Part shown: piece by piece, positions 1 to 9,145 of the stretch
How the letters are laid out: each line of letters opens with the position of its first letter
How positions within the stretch are numbered: position 1 is the stretch's first letter
DNA from: Phallusia fumigata
Lineage: Eukaryota; Chordata; Ascidiacea; Phlebobranchia; Ascidiidae
NCBI GenBank assembly: GCA_008931825.1
Contig: QXVZ01020464.1
Location: 1 to 64,000, forward strand
Length of the DNA: 64,000 nucleotides
Direction: 5' to 3'
Notes under the pieces: model-generated
What the model was told of the DNA's origin: nothing
What the model saw: only the letters and a program-made list of their open reading frames with translations
Database searches by the model: none
Made by a program: the position numbers and the translations under genes

Positions 1-169
1 AAATCTAAGTATTTAACCCCGTTAAGTATCGTGACGTTACAGACCATAACGTAACTGTTGGCTTGAAAGTGAAATGTTTAAAGCTGCCACAGTTGACGCG
101 TGACTGTCGTCAATGGCGCACAAAGGAGTATGGCAACCACTGAACAACATCATAATGCACAAAACTTAC

Positions 170-488
170 TGAGTCCTTCGGCGCATGGTTCATTGTGGCA
201 ATCCTGCATGCAATCGGGTACCGTGCTGGGGCATTCCGTGCAGTTGCCAAAACACTCTCTCATCTTCCTGATCGCCCATGCTTTGTTATGGCGACCTCTT
301 CTTCCCCCAAACATTCCACCTCCCCTTCCTCTGTGGTGCCCACCTCCTCTATTTCCTCCTCGGTTTCCACCTCCTCTTCCTCCATGATTTCCACGGCCCC
401 CACCTCCACGTCCAGCCTCAGTAAGTACTACGAGAAGAAGAGCACATCCGAGTAAGAGAAGCAGAAACAAGGTAATTTTCATTTTCAT
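170..488 (-). CDS. Vanabin-like secreted 18-Cys protein, copy 1 (exon 1 only; exon 2 is off the left edge)
   Basis: This exon encodes the N-terminal half of a secreted cysteine-rich protein. ATG is at 488 (a second ATG two codons later at 482 is equally possible), followed by a hydrophobic signal peptide ending near TEAG, about 40 residues of Gly/Arg/His/Asn repeats, and a block with six Cys spaced x3, x2, x6, x3, x4. The exon ends at 170 with donor GTAAGT in phase 1. Reading on past the donor gives a short false tail and a stop at 150. The protein is almost identical to copy 2; the signal peptide has two extra residues (LLLVVL against LLVL). Exon 2 should lie just left of position 1. The family assignment to vanabins rests on copies whose two exons are both visible. 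The upstream E-box seen in copies 2 and 3 is not preserved here. Confidence 0.75.
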
Positions 489-2070
489 AGGGTTTTGTAA
501 AACCAGGTCCGATTTCAAAAGTGTTTGTTTAGCTCTATTTATCCTATGGGCACAGAAACAAGTTTTAGCTTTACTGAAAATATTAGAAATTAGTTTTTGA
601 AAATTGAAAATTCAAAAGACAAGATGAGTTTAAAGTTCCTTTTGCAAACCCCTAAACGGGTCTATCTCAGTTAGCATAAAAAGCAAGCCTAAAGTTAAGA
701 AATCGAACCCTACCAGAGGTTACATTTTTTTGTTTGCGGTGTACTGGTTAGGGTTTTGTTGCCAGTTTTTTCACCTGCTTGAAAGACAATACAGCTCTTT
801 ACATTCAAGGTAATAAATCTTCCTCAAATCGATTGTGTTAATGTGTGGATTATACACGAGAAGTTGTACTTTTGGGTGTAAATTTCCAACTGCTATACAT
901 CATTGCTTCAGTGCAACTAGAGGATTAAGGCGTTAGACCCAGATTTTGAATTACAGATTTTTGCACACTGGTTTAGCTTGAGAATATTTAAACAAACCTA
1001 ACACCTGTAAAACAAAACAACATTTAGACACAGCATAATTCAACTTTAAACTGTTTAGCAAATTTACTATAAAGGAGTTTGTCTACCGAGTAAAACAACG
1101 CGTGTTAAACGAGACAACACTGTAGCTTTCAAACAAGATTCTATTAGAAAACGGCAACAGCGACCTCGTAATTAGTTGTCTTAGCCAGTAAAAACAGTAC
1201 AATTTTTCGCAGGGTCGTAATTAAGTCGCATTTATGATAACGTCAAAAACATCAACAACAAAATATCCTTAAATTATAAATTACTCAATTTTTTGAGACC
1301 CTTTCACACAAGTCAATACATGCAAAAACGCAGTACAATTATTTTTTTGTCAAAGAAACTTGCAGCCAATAAAGTAAAGGCCAATAAACTATTTGACAAG
1401 ATGTTAACTTTCTGTACACAATACGGTAAAGATTTCTTTAAATATAATCACTAAACGAGGTAAATCGAATGGAACAAAATAATAATAGGTGAAGGTATTT
1501 CAAAATAACGCTGGTCGGAAGGACTACTAAAATTGAAATGTAAATTTAAGCAATTCTTTTATAAATTCGGTACTACGCCTGACACCAACCGCGTAGTTAG
1601 ATGGTTTAGCTAAAGGAAAACAGTGTAATTTTTGCAGCGTCATAACTAGATGACATATTGGACGGAAGTTTTTTGAACCGCTATTTGTAAGTTGCCTAGT
1701 TTAACTACCTGGTCACTGTTTTTATTGACCTAAGTTTTAACTCTTTCTTCCAAACTACCTTGCAGCCAGGGACGCGATTGCACAATAAACAAGTTGACAA
1801 TATGATTACTGTATTTACATATTACTGTGAAGCGTTGTTAAAAGTAATCACTACAAGATTAGTCGATTAGGACAAAAATGGTAAGAGATGAAGCATATAG
1901 GTGTTTTACAATAACTCTGGTCACACGGCTTTTGTAAACAGCGAAATATAAAATCGTAGATAGTACTTTAAAATTGATTTTAATCAGTTGTTGACGTTTA
2001 CTAATCGTATTGTTTACTAATCAGCTTGGACTGTGGTCGCAAAACAGGTTTATGTATGCTGGGGATATTA

Positions 2071-2076
2071 TTTATT
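2071..2076 (-). promoter_or_regulatory. AATAAA polyadenylation signal of vanabin-like copy 2
   Basis: Read on the minus strand, AATAAA lies about 48 bases past the TAG stop of copy 2. The aligned sites in copies 4 and 5 carry variants of the hexamer. Confidence 0.6.
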
Positions 2077-2123
2077 CTTGGTAACAATTATATTTTGAAA
2101 GGAGCCAGGAATCTGACTACCAT

Positions 2124-3010
2124 CTAAGGATCGGCATCTGAAGTATCTTCGCCCAGGACGATAGAAGCGCAGTTTCGCGCTACACAAGCTGAACAGGGCC
2201 GGATTTTGATCAGTTTGCGAGGGGGCTGATCAGCGGGGCACACATCAGCGCAATTGGCATGAAGACATTCCTTTAGTGGGTCCTTGCATTTGTCGACACA
2301 GTTCTGGCATGCCTCGGGGGCACTAGCATAGCATCCTTCGAAACATGGTCGTTTGCTTTTGAAACATTCCGTTCTGTCTGCAGGTTAATAAGACAGTCGG
2401 TTAAATTGAGTACACTTGCGGCTTGTAAAACAATCGCCAACGAAGTTAGCAAACGCCACAACGTGTCTTATGACGTTTAGTGTTCGGTCCATTAGCTTTT
2501 CATTTTATTTAACGTTTGATTTGGAATGAAATCTAAGTATTTAACCCCGTTAAGTATCGTGACGTTATAGACCATAACGTAACTGTTGGCTTGAAAGTGA
2601 AATGTTTAAAGCTGCCACAGTTGACGCGTGACTGTCGTCAATGGCGCACAAAGGAGTATGGCAACCACTGAACAACATCATAATGCACAAAACTTACTGA
2701 GTCCTTCGGCGCATGGTTCATTGTGGCAATCCTGCATGCAATCGGGTACCGTGCTGGGGCATTCCGTGCAGTTGCCAAAACACTCTCTCATCTTCCTGAT
2801 CGCCCATGCTTTGTTATGGCGACCTCTTCTTCCCCCAAACATTCCACCTCCCCTTCCTCTGTGGTGCCCACCTCCTCTATTTCCTCCTCGGTTTCCACCT
2901 CCTCTTCCTCCATGATTTCCACGGCCCCCACCTCCACGTCCAGCCTCAGTAAGTACGAGAAGAGCACATCCGAGTAAGAGAAGCAGAAACAAGGTAATTT
3001 TCATTTTCAT
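2124..3010 (-). CDS. Vanabin-like secreted 18-Cys protein, copy 2 (two exons)
   Basis: Exon 1 is 3010-2698 and exon 2 is 2377-2124, joined over a 320-base intron (donor GTAAGT, acceptor CTGCAG, phase 1). The product is about 188 residues: a signal peptide (MKITLFLLLLLGC core), a Gly/Arg/His-rich stretch, then 18 cysteines. Exon 1 gives Cys spacing x3, x2, x6, x3, x4. The junction spacing is x8. Exon 2 gives x6, x3, x7, x2, x3, x6, x4, x3, x14, x2, x4. Eighteen Cys in short C-x(2-5)-C steps is the signature of vanabins, ascidian vanadium(IV)-binding proteins folded by nine disulfides. The name is an inference from cysteine count and spacing, not from a sequence match. The signal peptide points to plasma or another extracytoplasmic site. 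The open frame without splicing would end at 2678 with a false tail. Confidence 0.8.
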
Positions 3011-3119
3011 AGGGTTTTGTAAAACCAGGTCCGATTTCAAAAGTGTTTGTTTAGCTCTATTTATCCTATGGGCACAGAAACAAGTTTTAGCTTTACTGAA
3101 AATATTAGAAATTAGTTTT

Positions 3120-3125
3120 CACGTG
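3120..3125. promoter_or_regulatory. E-box CACGTG upstream of vanabin-like copy 2
   Basis: CACGTG sits in a TTTTCACGTGAAAATTC context about 110 bases upstream of the start codon of copy 2. The same context occurs at copy 3. Copy 4 has GACGTG, and copies 1 and 5 have lost it. A TATA-like ATAAATAG (minus strand, about 3057-3064) lies between it and the ATG. Confidence 0.45.
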
Positions 3126-3341
3126 AAAATTCAAAAGACAAGATGAATTTAAAGTTCTTTTGCAAACCCCTAAACGGGTCTATCTCATTCAGCATAAAAA
3201 GCAAGCGTAAAGTGAAGAAATTGAACCCTACCAGAGGTTACATTTTTTTGTTTGCGGTGTACTGGTTAGGGTTTTGTTGCCAGTTTTTTCACCTACTTGA
3301 AAGACAATAGTGCTCTTTACATTCAAGGTAATAATTCTACC

Positions 3342-4018
3342 TCAAATCGATTGTGTTAATGTGTGGATTATAAACGAGAAGTTGTACTTATGGGTGTAAA
3401 TTTCCAACGGCTACACATCATTGCTTCAGTGCAACTAGAGGATTAAGGCGTTAGACCCAGATTTTGAAATACAGATTTTTGCACACTGGTTTAGCTTGAG
3501 AATATTTAAATAAACCTAACACCTGTAAAACAAAACAACGTTTAGACACAGCATAATTCAACTTTAAACTGTTTAGCAAATTTACTTTTAAGGAGTTCGT
3601 CTACCGAGTAAAACAACACGTGTTAAACGAGACAACACTGTAGCTTACAAACAAGATCATATTAGAAAACGGCAACAGCNTCAAATCGATTGTGTTAATG
3701 TGTGGATTATAAACGAGAAGTTGTACTTATGGGTGTAAATTTCCAACGGCTACACATCATTGCTTCAGTGCAACTAGAGGATTAAGGCGTTAGACCCAGA
3801 TTTTGAAATACAGATTTTTGCACACTGGTTTAGCTTGAGAATATTTAAACAAACCTAACACCTGTAAAACAAAACAACGTTTAGACACAGCATAATTCAA
3901 CTTTAAACTGTTTAGCAAATTTACTTTTAAGGAGTTCGTCTACCGAGTAAAACAACACGTGTTAAACGAGACAACACTGTAGCTTACAAACAAGATCATA
4001 TTAGAAAACGGCAACAGC
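3342..4018. repeat. 338-base direct repeat around a single N (probable assembly overlap)
   Basis: 3342-3679 and 3681-4018 are the same 338 bases with about one difference (aatatttaaa-t against -c), separated by one N at 3680. A gap base between two copies of the same sequence is what an unmerged contig overlap produces. Unit 1 of the larger duplication has this stretch only once. Confidence 0.85.
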
Positions 4019-4896
4019 AACCGCGTAACTAGTTGTCTTAGCCAGTAAAACAGTAGAATTTTTCGCAGGGTCGTAATTAAGTCGCATTTATAATAACGTC
4101 AAAAACATCAACAACAAAAATATCCTTAATTCATAAATTACTCAATTTTTGGGGGCCCTTTCACACAAGTTGACACATGCAATAACGCAGTACAATTATT
4201 TTTCACAATGTAATATTTTTACAGTTACCTAATAAAACTAATTTTTTTACACCAACAGGTCAATGCTTTTAGTTAAGTTGTAAAGATTCCGTTCACAAAA
4301 CTCTACTTAACGCTCTTTTGTTCGGCCGTTTTGTCAAAGAAAGTTACAGCCAAAAAAGCAACGGCCAATAAACTATTTGACAAGATGTTATCTTTCTGTA
4401 CACAATACGGTAAAGATTTGTTTAAATATAATCACTAAACGAGGTAAATCGAATGGAACAAAATAATGATCGGTGAAGGTATTGCTATTTCAAAATAACG
4501 CTGGTCGGAAAGACTGCTCAAGTATTCATTAACAAGCGGCAGAAACGCACCAATTTGGACGTAAACCAACAACTTAAAATTCCTTTTTTTAATGTCAGGG
4601 TTAGACAGCCTTCAGAGCAAATCAATGTTGGTAAAAAAAAGGAGGAGCTGTTCGCAAACACTGCTGATGAGGGCTTAAAGCTGTTTCAACGTCTTGATTC
4701 GCGATTTTAACGCAAAATCGTAATTTACCTTTAAAATTGTACTTAATAGTTTTTTTTAGACAATTTTAGGTAAATTAACGTATGATCGCGCCAAGCTAGT
4801 TTACTAATCAGCTTCGACCGTATCCGTAAGCAGGATTAAGTATGCTGAAGGTGTCTTTGATTCAGTTACAAACATATGTTGAAGGGAAACTGACTT

Positions 4897-6190
4897 CTAA
4901 GGATTGGTATCTGAAGCTTCTCTGCCGAAGACGACAGAAGCGCAATGTTGCGCTACACAACTTGAACAGGGCCGGATTTTGATCAGTTTGTGAGGGGGCT
5001 GGTCAGCCGGGCACACATCAGCGCAATTGGTGAGACGACATTCCTTTAGTGGGTCCTTGCATTTGTCGACACACACCTTGCATGCCTCGGTGGCTTCATT
5101 ATAGCATCTTTCGAAACATGCTCGTTTGTGTGCGAAACATTGCGTCCTGTCTGTAGATCAATACGGCGGTCGGTTTAATGAAGTCAGCGTGACGCCACTT
5201 CAGTGTTTAACTCATCAGCATTTCTTTTTTCAACCGATTAGAAAACTAATAAAACCCAAATATTTAACTCTGTGTCGTGTTGTGGAAACTCACGATGAAT
5301 ATGGTAGTATTGTGATCTCAAAGACCAAAACGTAAATAATTCGCTTTGTAGTGAAATGTTTAATACAGGGGTGTCCAAAGTGCGCGGTCCGCGGGCCAAA
5401 TGCAAACCGTGACGGCATTTCACGTGGCCCGTTGACGTGGTTCCAAATTGTGTTGTACATGGCTCGCTAAAGTTTTGATTAGGCTTTTGGGTTGTAGCGA
5501 CCTAATTATGACTTCTCGCTGAAGTCAGAAGTTTTCCATGGAACCTTATTTATCGAAAAAAGAGAGAATTAGTGGTATTAACGCAACACTAATATGGCTG
5601 ATAAGATCGTATTGTGCAGCCATGTATTTGCGTTCGAATTGTTTGGTTAAAAACATCAGAAAAAACGCTGGCCTGCGTGCGCCTTGACCGATAACATTGG
5701 ACCCCAAAAGGTTTGGACACCCCTGGTTTAATACTATTAAACCACATGTCAATATTACCAGTTGGTGTCTTTTTGGTGACATCAAATCATAGCCACTTAA
5801 ACAACATCATAATGCGTTTTGTTACGCTGGTATGCGTTTTACCACGCCGACAAAACACTTACTGAGTCCTTCAGCGCATGGCTCATCGTGGCAAGTCTGC
5901 ATACAATCGGTTGTTGATTGTGGGCACGCCGTGCAGTTGTCACCACACGCTTTTAACTTCTTGATCACCGTTCCTCTATGGTTTCCACCTCTCCTTCCTC
6001 CATGATTTCCACCTCCTCTTCCTCCATGTTTTCCACCTCCTCTTCCTCTATGTTTTCCACCTCCTCTTCCTCTATGGTTTCCACCTCCTCTTCCTCTATG
6101 GTTGCCACCTCCCCTTCCTCCACGCCCGGCCTCAGTACAAACGATCAGAGCACATCCAAGTATAAAAAGCAGAAACAAGGTAATCTTCAT
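4897..6190 (-). CDS. Vanabin-like secreted 18-Cys protein, copy 3, with GGGNHRGR repeats
   Basis: Exon 1 is 6190-5863 and exon 2 is 5150-4897, joined in phase 1 (donor GTAAGT, acceptor CTACAG). The intron of 712 bases holds a hAT-type MITE. The product is about 193 residues. ATG at 6190 starts a signal peptide (MKITLFLLFILGC core). Residues about 22-70 are six or seven tandem copies of a 7-8 residue unit GGG(N/K)H(R/G)GR, very rich in Gly, Arg and His. The 18-Cys scaffold follows, with the same spacing as copy 2. Exon 2 ends in a hydrophilic DTNP tail. His/Arg/Lys-rich segments next to a vanabin-type scaffold could add metal ligands, but this is only an inference. Without splicing the frame would run on to 5822 with a false C-terminus. 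Confidence 0.8.
5366..5725. mobile_element. hAT-type MITE (360 bp) in the intron of vanabin-like copy 3
   Basis: The element starts CAGGGGTGTCCAAAG and ends with the inverted form TTTGGACACCCCTG. It is flanked by a perfect 8-base target duplication, gtttaata, at 5358-5365 and 5726-5733. Terminal sequence and 8-base duplication are typical of hAT DNA transposons. There is no transposase frame, so it is non-autonomous. The same family recurs at 15759-15976. Confidence 0.92.
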
Positions 6191-6285
6191 CTTCGTTTGG
6201 AAAAAATAACTTGGATTAAAAAAATTATTAGTTAGCTTTATTTTCCTGGGAACAGAAGTTTTGCATAAAGTAACAAATTAATTTT

Positions 6286-6291
6286 CACGTG
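6286..6291. promoter_or_regulatory. E-box CACGTG upstream of vanabin-like copy 3
   Basis: CACGTG in a TTTTCACGTGAGAATTC context about 95 bases upstream of the ATG at 6190. It is the counterpart of the site at 3120-3125. An AAATAAAGC stretch (minus strand, about 6236-6245) lies between it and the start, where a TATA element would be expected. Confidence 0.45.
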
Positions 6292-6840
6292 AGAATTCAA
6301 TAAAAACCCTTGAACCCGTGTAAATCTTCCAACTGCTACATATCATTGCTTCCGTGCAACTAGTTGCGTGACAAGTCCTGGTGCAAAGGCATGAGCCCCA
6401 GATTTGAAATACAGATTTTTACACACAATTTTAACTTAAGATTAATTAATAAACCTAACACCTGGAAAATCAAAACAACATTTAGACACAGCAAAATTCT
6501 ACATGAAACTGTTCAGCAACATTAATTTGAAAGAATTATCGGTTACCGAGAAAAATAAAACGTGTAAACAAGGCAACACAGTAGCCTAAAAACAAGCTCA
6601 TATTTAATGATAGGAATGTCAGCAATGAAACAAGCACTTCATTGACGTTGGAAGTTGGGGATAAGAAGTGGGCAAAAAAATTTTCCTGAGGTTGCGTATG
6701 TTAAAGAATTGGTGTTAAAAATGTTTGAAACGTCATTGTATACTTCATGGCGTCATACATTTGTAAATGTCACAATTTTTTTGTACAGCAGGATGAATGA
6801 GAGTAACAAAAGCATCTAAACTTACAAGTCCTTTAAAACG

Positions 6841-8191
6841 TCACTGAAATATGTCCAAGACACTGTCCAACACAGTTCCAAAATCTTCTTCAATTCCTTC
6901 CTGCTCTTCCCCTTCCTCGTCAGGTTCTTCTTCTTCCTCTTCTTCTTCCTCTTCTTCTTCCTCCTCCTCTTCTTCTTCCCCTTCTTCTTCATCGTCCTCC
7001 ACTTGACCGTTGTCATCTTCATCATCTGGCTCCTGTTCCGGCGGGCAGCTCCTCAGGAGACAGCTCCTGCAGCCGCTGCTCCACGCCTGCCTCCCTCTTC
7101 CCACGCACACATTCTCGCATCTGTCCACGTTACAGCGGGGGGTTTCCATTCTGCACGACCGAAAGCACGTGACACAAGAGTTGGTGGCACAGATGTTCAC
7201 CTTGCAATTGCTAAGACAAAGCGGCTGGCTTCGCGCTACAAGAGAAAAAAGAAAAAAATTTGCGACGTCATGTAAAATTTCGAGAGAATGGGTGTTACTT
7301 AAGTTTTTTGATAGCACAAATCTATACGATTAAAGTAAAGCGAGTTCCCAAGTCAACTGTTTGTATTGCTATGTTGTTTGACTGAAGTGCTTGTGGTCAA
7401 TATTGGTCAACTGTATAGGAATGTGTACGTAAGGAAACGGTAAAAAGTGTTCCCTCCTAACTTTAAGCACTTTTCAAAAACCCTGTCACCGATGTCCCAG
7501 GCGCTCTATTGTGCAAGTGGAGGGAGAAATATAGAAACTAAATATGTGCCGAGCATTGAGTTGTCAAGCGCCACCGATTGGCGTGCAGACAAGTCGGCAC
7601 CAATAGATCACGTGACGGAAATGAGCGTCAGCGTTCGGCTTCAAGTTTTTCACCTGTCCCGAAAGAACTCTTTTTAAACATTATTGTACCCGGAGTCCAT
7701 TTAGGCATGCGAGGCCTTTTATGAAAAATGTTTGTGTGATTACAATGTTAATTACGGTAGGGGTATTAACATGCGGCAGACGCCCATGTTCCAAAAAACT
7801 AATTGCAATATATTTTGCTATAACCACAACTTAATTATAAATTTTAACATGAGAGGAACCAACCTGATGAGCACATAGGCGGACAGCTGGATTCCATGCA
7901 ACCTATGGTCTCGTTGCAATTAACCCGGCACATCTCGGCACAAGCCGCCCAGCTGCTGCGTCCCTTTTGATGCAGACGGGCCTTGAAGCGTCGAATAACG
8001 GCCAGTGCGCCGATTTTTGGCGGCCCCCGGGTCCTGAAACGACTTTTACGGGCCGCAGGGCCGCCCCGACGGGCCTTGTACTGCCAAGGATGGCCGCGCC
8101 CAGCCTTTCTGTGGCGTCTTCCTGCGTCGCAGAAGTTTGAAAGAAGCAGGATGAGACTCACCGATAACAGTACGGTTATGGCTACACGCAT
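6841..8191 (-). CDS. Vanabin-like 18-Cys protein with polyglutamate C-terminal tail
   Basis: Exon 1 is 8191-7864 and exon 2 is 7235-6841, spliced in phase 1 (donor GTTGGT after ATCAG; acceptor CTTGTAG after a long pyrimidine run), giving about 240 residues. The N-terminus is a signal peptide (MRVAITVLLSVSLILLL core) ending near CDAG. It is followed by about 60 residues rich in Arg, Lys and Gly, then 6 Cys in exon 1 and 12 in exon 2. The last nine cysteines keep the spacing of the other copies (x2, x3, x6, x4, x3, x11, x2, x4), although sequence identity is low. After the last Cys comes an acidic tail with more than 20 Glu in a run and an amphipathic end (DFGTVLDSVLDIFQ). A basic N-terminal segment and an acidic tail on one small disulfide protein are unusual. 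A pyrimidine-rich TTTTGCAG lies upstream of the ATG (about 8240) and could be a 5' UTR or trans-splice acceptor. Confidence 0.78.
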
Positions 8192-8627
8192 TTTGTCGGT
8201 ATTTTGGCTTTACAGATGGTGGAAGTGATTTTGTTTCTGCAAAACAACAATTGAGAGTTTATTGTCAAAAATATATAACGTCTATGGCATACGAAAAAAA
8301 TATGACTAAAAAGATGCACGTATTGACATAATTCGATATTACCGTGCATTGTTTTCAAAGCAACATCAAACTTTTTTTCAAACCTCTCAAAACGGCTATC
8401 GCCACAAAGGCAAGGTAATTTGTAGGATGTACAAGTTTCGCTGGTCGGCGAAAGAATATTTTTCTCCCGGTAATTGGCAATGCTTTGTCGAATTCCTTAC
8501 AACGAATAATAAACCACGATTCAGTCACACGAGAAAACGTAGCAACGATTGCAGGCATCGATGCAAGCACCTTGCAAGAATGCCAACTGCGTGACAAATG
8601 GACTATCACTCGATCGCCAACCTCTTG

Positions 8628-8680
8628 GTTGCCTGGCAACAACTGGCGCACTGTGACGACAGGGAAGTAGTTAAGGAATC
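8628..8680. promoter_or_regulatory. RFX X-box plus CRE/ETS-like motif, block I
   Basis: GTTGCCTGGCAAC at 8628-8640 is a perfect inverted repeat fitting the RFX X-box consensus GTNRCC(N0-3)RGYAAC. It is followed by a stretch at 8651-8680 containing TGACG (CRE half-site) and GGAAGT (ETS core). That second stretch is unchanged or nearly so in all three spacer blocks, which is why I treat it as functional or recently so. No gene start next to it could be identified. Confidence 0.45.
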
Positions 8681-8903
8681 AACTTGAACCGAAAACCTTC
8701 CGATGTGGGCGAATTTGGATGTCGGGAAAATTTCGAGGGTTAAATGAGGCCATTGGCGCAGGCGGTTTGGGTGAACGAAAGACACCGGGAGTCATTTTAA
8801 AGCTTTGGTATCGAACGCAAAAATAAAAAGAACTCCTTCGAGAAAGACAAACAAACGAAACTGGAATTGTAGGTTAAAACGAATAGGTTTTTACCATCTG
8901 GAA

Positions 8904-9145
8904 CAGGGGTTCTTAACCAGGGGTACCCGTGCCCCTAAGGGGTATGAGATCTGTTTCTGGGGAGTACGAGGCTGCAAAATCATTGCGTGAATTATATAGA
9001 TACCGCACTGTATCCATAACATCCAAACAAAAATCGTTTGTTATGTAAACATGAGAACAAGAATAACTTTCTGATAATTATAAAAGTAGGCACGAGTTGG
9101 TGATTTCAAAGGGTACCGACAAGGCAAAAAAATTAAGAACCACTG
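8904..9145. mobile_element. hAT-like MITE (242 bp)
   Basis: Ends CAGGGGTTCTTAAC and, inverted, CAGTGGTTCTTAAT. These are typical hAT terminal repeats. The 8-base flanks (atctggaa, gtataaat) do not match well, so the target duplication has decayed or the ends are slightly off. Confidence 0.6.

Larger units (their letters stand above)
1..5250. repeat. Recent tandem duplication carrying vanabin-like copies 1 and 2
   Basis: The sequence from position 1 reappears from 2528 with only scattered differences through exon 1 and about 1.2 kb of upstream spacer. Each unit holds exon 1 of one gene at its left and exon 2 of the next gene at its right. Unit 2 has about 130 extra bases near 4205-4335 that unit 1 lacks, plus the apparent assembly overlap at 3342-4018. 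The exon-2 ends of the units (2100-2400 and 4880-5160) are more diverged than the exon-1 ends. The boundaries are judged by eye. Confidence 0.85.

Noticed and set aside
100-455. Plus-strand Pro- and Ser-rich open frames opposite vanabin-like exons (also at 2628-2977, 5978-6235 and 12860-13306)
   Set aside because: They are antisense reads of the Gly/Arg repeat region; the minus-strand frames have signal peptides, conserved cysteines and splice sites.
650-790. SINE-like remnant with a GGGTTCGATTTC B-box (minus strand), duplicated at 3170-3310
   Set aside because: Too degenerate to set ends or family; noted only as shared by the tandem units.
2273-2461. Open frame with a signal-like start at 2461 on the minus strand
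   Set aside because: It is a different frame through the intron and exon 2 of copy 2; only the spliced frame keeps the 12 cysteines shared with the other copies.
6822-7025. Lys-rich minus-strand frame over the polyglutamate region
   Set aside because: It is a shifted read of GAA/GAG codons; the Glu frame continues from the cysteine exon.
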